A stretch of DNA of 64,000 nt from CAWBOV01 sp963790525 (lineage in GTDB: Bacteria > Actinomycetota > Actinomycetes > Mycobacteriales > Jatrophihabitantaceae), in assembly GCA_963790525.1 (NCBI GenBank), contig CAWBOV010000004.1, positions 62,001 to 126,000 of the forward strand. The letters are read 5' to 3'. Shown piece by piece: positions 61,389 to 64,000 of this stretch. Every line of letters starts with the position of its first letter. Positions within the stretch are counted from its first letter, which is position 1. The position numbers were made by a program, and so were the translations under genes. The notes under the pieces are model-generated. The model searched no databases, was not told where the DNA came from, and saw only the letters and a program-made list of their open reading frames with translations.

Positions 61389-61894
61389 TCCGCCTCGGGC
61401 GTGAGGTCGGTGACCTCGGTGATCCGCGCCGACGCCACGTCGAAGATGAAGCCGCGGACGTTGTCGCGGTACGGCAACCAGGGGCACTCGCGCACCAGCT
61501 GGACCGAGGCGCGCACGTCCACGTCGAGATCGGTGAAGCCGGGCACGTCCCACGGAGGGGCGATGCCGCTGCGCTCTTCCAGCTCCGCGCGGAACGCCGC
61601 GTCGTCGAGCCCCATCATCCCGCAGTCGGTGTGGTGGATGACCACGACCTCGCGCGTGCCGATCCGGTTCTGGCTGACGGCCAGTGACCGCAGCACGTCG
61701 GTGGTCACCTGCCCACCGGAGTTACGGATCAGGTGGGCGTCGCCGATGTCCAGTCCGAGCGCACCGAACAGGTCCAGGCGCGAGTCCATACAGGCCACGA
61801 CGGCGACCTGTTTGGCCGGGCGCAGGGGCCGGGCTCCGGGGAACGTGGCGGCGTAGCGTTGGTTGGCGGCCAGCATCACATCGATCGCAGACAT
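61352..61894 (-). CDS. Beta-class carbonic anhydrase
   Basis: A 180-residue zinc enzyme that interconverts CO2 and bicarbonate, similar to mycobacterial Rv1284. Zinc ligands and catalytic residues lie in ACMDSRLD (Cys, Asp-Arg dyad) and VVVIHHTDCGMMG (His, Cys). HLIRNSGGQVTTDVLRSLAVSQ is the conserved core. Short type: it lacks extensions seen in plant-type enzymes. The ATG at 61894 is used; htpX is divergent, 40 bp away. The end overlaps a hypothetical gene on the other strand. Confidence 0.93.
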   Translation of the reverse strand: MSAIDVMLAANQRYAATFPGARPLRPAKQVAVVACMDSRLDLFGALGLDIGDAHLIRNSGGQVTTDVLRSLAVSQNRIGTREVVVIHHTDCGMMGLDDAAFRAELEERSGIAPPWDVPGFTDLDVDVRASVQLVRECPWLPYRDNVRGFIFDVASARITEVTDLTPEADQQAQRNDSTRS

Positions 61895-61934
61895 AGTGGG
61901 AACGTACTAGGTCCCCGAGAACGTTGAGGAGAAC

Positions 61935-62792
61935 ATGCACCGCGGAACGAACGGACTGAAGACCGCAGTCCTCTTCGGCGCGCTCGGCGCGCTCTTCCTG
62001 GTCGTCGGCCGAGTGCTCGGCGGCACGACCGGGATGACCATCGGTCTGCTCCTCGCGCTGGGTATCAACGCCTTCAGCTACTTCAACTCCGACAAGATCG
62101 CCCTGCGGTCCATGCACGCGCAGCCGGCCAGTGAGGCCCAGTACCCCTGGATGTACGCGATCGTCCGGGACCTGGCGACCACCGCCCACCAGCCGATGCC
62201 GCGCCTGTACGTCTCCCCGGCGACGCAGCCCAATGCGTTCGCGACCGGCCGCAGTCCGCGGCACGCGGCGGTGTGCTGCACCGACGGGATCCTGCGCATC
62301 CTCACCGAGCGCGAGCTGCGCGCCGTGCTGGGGCACGAACTCAGTCACGTCTACAACCGCGACATCCTGACGTCCTCCATCGCCGGCGCCTTCGCCACGG
62401 CGATCACCTACATCGCCAACTTCGCGTTGTTCTTCGGTGGCGGACGGGACCGCAACAGCAACCCCTTCGCCGGCCTGCTGATGCTGTTCCTGGGACCGCT
62501 GGCCGCCGGGATCATCCAGCTGGCGATCAGCCGCAGCCGCGAGTACCAGGCCGACGAGTCCGGCGCCGAGCTCACCGGGGACCCGCTGGCGCTGGCCAGC
62601 GCGCTGCGCAAGCTGGAGGCCGGGGTGACCGCGCAGCCGCTGCCGCAGCAGCCGGCGCTGGTGTCCACGAGCCACCTGATGATCGCCAACCCGTTCCGCG
62701 GCCGGAGCCTGTTCTCCACCCACCCGCCGATGGAGCAGCGCATCGCCCGGCTGGAGGCCATGGCCAAGCAGGACCCCCGCTACTGGCGGTGA
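61935..62792 (+). CDS. htpX: HtpX-type membrane zinc metalloprotease
   Basis: A 285-residue inner-membrane protease for quality control of membrane proteins. Two N-terminal helices (TAVLFGALGALFLVVGRVLGG and IGLLLALGINAFSYF) precede the catalytic domain with zinc motif HELSH (in LRAVLGHELSHVYNRDILTSS). Two more helices and the third ligand Glu in SRSREYQADESGA follow. Length and motifs are as usual. It is divergent from the carbonic anhydrase. No CpxR or heat-shock element was recognised upstream. Confidence 0.94.
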   Translation: MHRGTNGLKTAVLFGALGALFLVVGRVLGGTTGMTIGLLLALGINAFSYFNSDKIALRSMHAQPASEAQYPWMYAIVRDLATTAHQPMPRLYVSPATQPNAFATGRSPRHAAVCCTDGILRILTERELRAVLGHELSHVYNRDILTSSIAGAFATAITYIANFALFFGGGRDRNSNPFAGLLMLFLGPLAAGIIQLAISRSREYQADESGAELTGDPLALASALRKLEAGVTAQPLPQQPALVSTSHLMIANPFRGRSLFSTHPPMEQRIARLEAMAKQDPRYWR

Positions 62793-62816
62793 CCGCCGCC
62801 GACCGCGCGCACCGAC

Positions 62817-63704
62817 CTACGCGCGCTGCGCCCCGAGCGTCACGGCGACGTCCATGACGTACTGGCCGTACCCGGAGGACGCCAGCGCGGCGCCGAGGGC
62901 GTACGCGGCATCGGGGGAGATGAACCCGAGGCGGGCGGCGATCTCCTCGAGGCAGGCGATCCGCACGCCCTGCCGGTGTTCCAGCACCTGGACGTAGAGC
63001 CCGGCCTCGACGAGGGAGTCGTGCGTGCCGGTGTCGAGCCACGCCATGCCGCGCCCCAGGTCGATCAGCCGGGCCGTGCCGCGGCTGACGTAGACGTTGT
63101 TCAGGTCGGTGATCTCCAGCTCGCCCCGCGCCGACGGCGTCAGCCCGGCGGCGATGTCCACGACGTCGTTGTCGTAGAAGTACAGCCCGGTCACTGCGAG
63201 GTTCGACTTGGGCGCCGCCGGCTTCTCCTCGATCGAGATCAGGCGCCCCGCGGCATCGGACTCGGCCACGCCGTAGCGCTCGGGCGTCGCGCACCTGGTA
63301 GCCGAACAGGGGCAGCCGTGCTGCTCCGCGGCCGCCGCCGTCAGGATCTCGGCCAGCGCGGTGCCGTAGAAGATGTTGTCGCCCAGGACGAGGGCGACGC
63401 TGTCCGTGCCGATGTGCTCGCGTCCGATGATGAAGCGCCTCGGCCAGGCCGTTCGGCTCGGGCTGGACGGCGTAGGTCAGCGTCATGCCCAGCTCGGACG
63501 CCGTCGCCGAGCAGGCGGACGAACTGGTCCTGCTCGTGCGGGGTCGTGATGATCAGGATCTCGCGGATGCCGGCCAGCATCAGCACCGACAGCGGGTAGT
63601 AGATCATCGGCTTGTCGTAGACGGGCAGCAACTGCTTGCTCACCGCGCGGGTGATCGGATGCAGCCGGGTGCCCGCAGCCGCCGGCCAGGACGATGCCCT
63701 TCAC
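62817..63704 (-). CDS. rmlA: Glucose-1-phosphate thymidylyltransferase, frameshifted as read
   Basis: RmlA makes dTDP-glucose, the first step to dTDP-rhamnose for cell wall linkage. Pieces of a full-length (about 290-residue) protein occur in order: MKGIVLAGG at the start (63704), SKQLLPVYDKPMIYYPLSVLMLAGI, TPHEQDQFVRLLGDG, MTLTYAVQPEPNGLAEA, DSVALVLGDNIFYG, then AESDAAGRLISIEEKPAAPKSN through ELEITDLNNVY and RGMAWLDTGTHDSLVEAG to the end. They lie in alternating frames, with changes near 63675, 63510, 63440 and 63290. The last 150 residues are continuous. Same type of damage as in the nuo genes, so a base-calling artefact is likely. Confidence 0.85.
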
Positions 63705-63764
63705 CCGAGGTCCGTCCCCGTGGTCCGCACCGAGCCGGCCGCCGCAGTCACCGGGACGTCACGA

Positions 63765-64000
63765 TCACTTGAAGTTGGTGAACTGCAGCGCGACGCCGAA
63801 GTCGCCCTCGCGCAGCATGGCGATGACGGCCTGCAGGTCGTCGCGCTTCTTGCCGCTGACCCGCAGCTGGTCGCCCTGGATCTGGGCCTGGACGCCCTTG
63901 GGGCCCTCGTCCCGGATCGCCTTGGCGATCGTCTTGGCCTGGTCGGCGTCGATGCCCTGCTGCAGCGAGCCGGAGATGACGTAGTGCTTGCCCGACTGCT
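63765..64000 (-). CDS. YajQ-family nucleotide-binding protein, 3' part
   Basis: The gene continues beyond the window end. The visible 77 residues (QSGKHYVISGSLQQGIDADQ, AKTIAKAIRDEGPKGVQAQI, QGDQLRVSGKKRDDLQAVIA, MLREGDFGVALQFTNFK, stop at 63765) are the C-terminal half of a YajQ-type protein. The QGDQ-RV-GKKRDDLQ and DFG-LQF-NF blocks are diagnostic. YajQ proteins bind nucleotides; some bind cyclic di-GMP. The gene is co-directional with rmlA, 60 bp upstream of it. Confidence 0.92.
   Translation of the reverse strand, partial: QSGKHYVISGSLQQGIDADQAKTIAKAIRDEGPKGVQAQIQGDQLRVSGKKRDDLQAVIAMLREGDFGVALQFTNFK

Noticed and set aside
63694..63984. Plus-strand 96-residue frame at the window end
   Set aside because: It is antisense to the clear YajQ-family coding sequence on the minus strand.
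1..64000. Search for tRNA, rRNA, CRISPR arrays, insertion sequences, phage genes and defence systems
   Set aside because: No clover-leaf, transposase, regular spaced repeat or recognisable defence domain was found on either strand.

Overview
This is a contiguous piece of a high-GC actinomycete chromosome, about 70% G+C by eye. I find no rRNA, tRNA, CRISPR array or insertion sequence. Gene content points to a Pseudonocardiaceae-like or related mycolata-type actinobacterium: a DosR/DosS-type dormancy system with many universal stress proteins, a fused CydDC, Acg-type nitroreductase, MenJ-type menaquinone reductase, a complete nuoA-N operon, KorAB and WXG-like proteins. The species is inferred, not proven.

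Region 1 (1-15.8 kb) looks like a hypoxia/dormancy island. It holds cydDC (cut by the window edge), a small membrane protein, two universal stress proteins (USPs), an Acg-like FMN protein, a DosS-like heme sensor kinase overlapping a DosR-like regulator, a third USP, phosphoketolase (xfp) with acetate kinase (ackA), a fourth USP facing the other way, and a Kup potassium transporter. Candidate DosR boxes lie upstream of three of these genes. A plausible picture is oxygen sensing by DosS, induction by DosR, high-affinity bd oxidase maturation, and ATP from acetyl phosphate when respiration slows.

Region 2 (15.8-28 kb) is catabolic and accessory. It has a TetR regulator beside a P450, a Tat-exported metallophosphatase, a DUF427 protein, 6-phosphogluconate dehydrogenase and small membrane proteins. 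It also has a minus-strand operon SDR-P450-FadE-FadE divergent from a GntR/FCD regulator, with a perfect 12-bp palindrome between them. The P450-FadE-FadE order resembles steroid side-chain operons.

Region 3 (28-38 kb) is regulatory and redox. It has an ECF sigma factor with a membrane-anchored low-complexity partner and an old-yellow-enzyme reductase divergent from a CarH/LitR-like MerR regulator with a cobalamin-type domain. An ANTAR protein, a heavily frameshifted alpha-glucosidase, a MarR regulator and an FAD dehydrogenase follow.

Region 4 (36.7-55.1 kb) is a menaquinone respiration block: menJ-like reductase, nuoA to nuoN, then a polyprenyl diphosphate synthase. Many nuo genes are broken by single-base insertions and deletions as read. 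The protein stays conserved in alternating frames, so sequencing or assembly error is the best explanation.

Region 5 (55-64 kb) holds a RarD permease, korA/korB, a WXG-like pair, a hypothetical gene, a beta carbonic anhydrase, HtpX, a frameshifted glucose-1-phosphate thymidylyltransferase and the 3' end of a YajQ-family gene.
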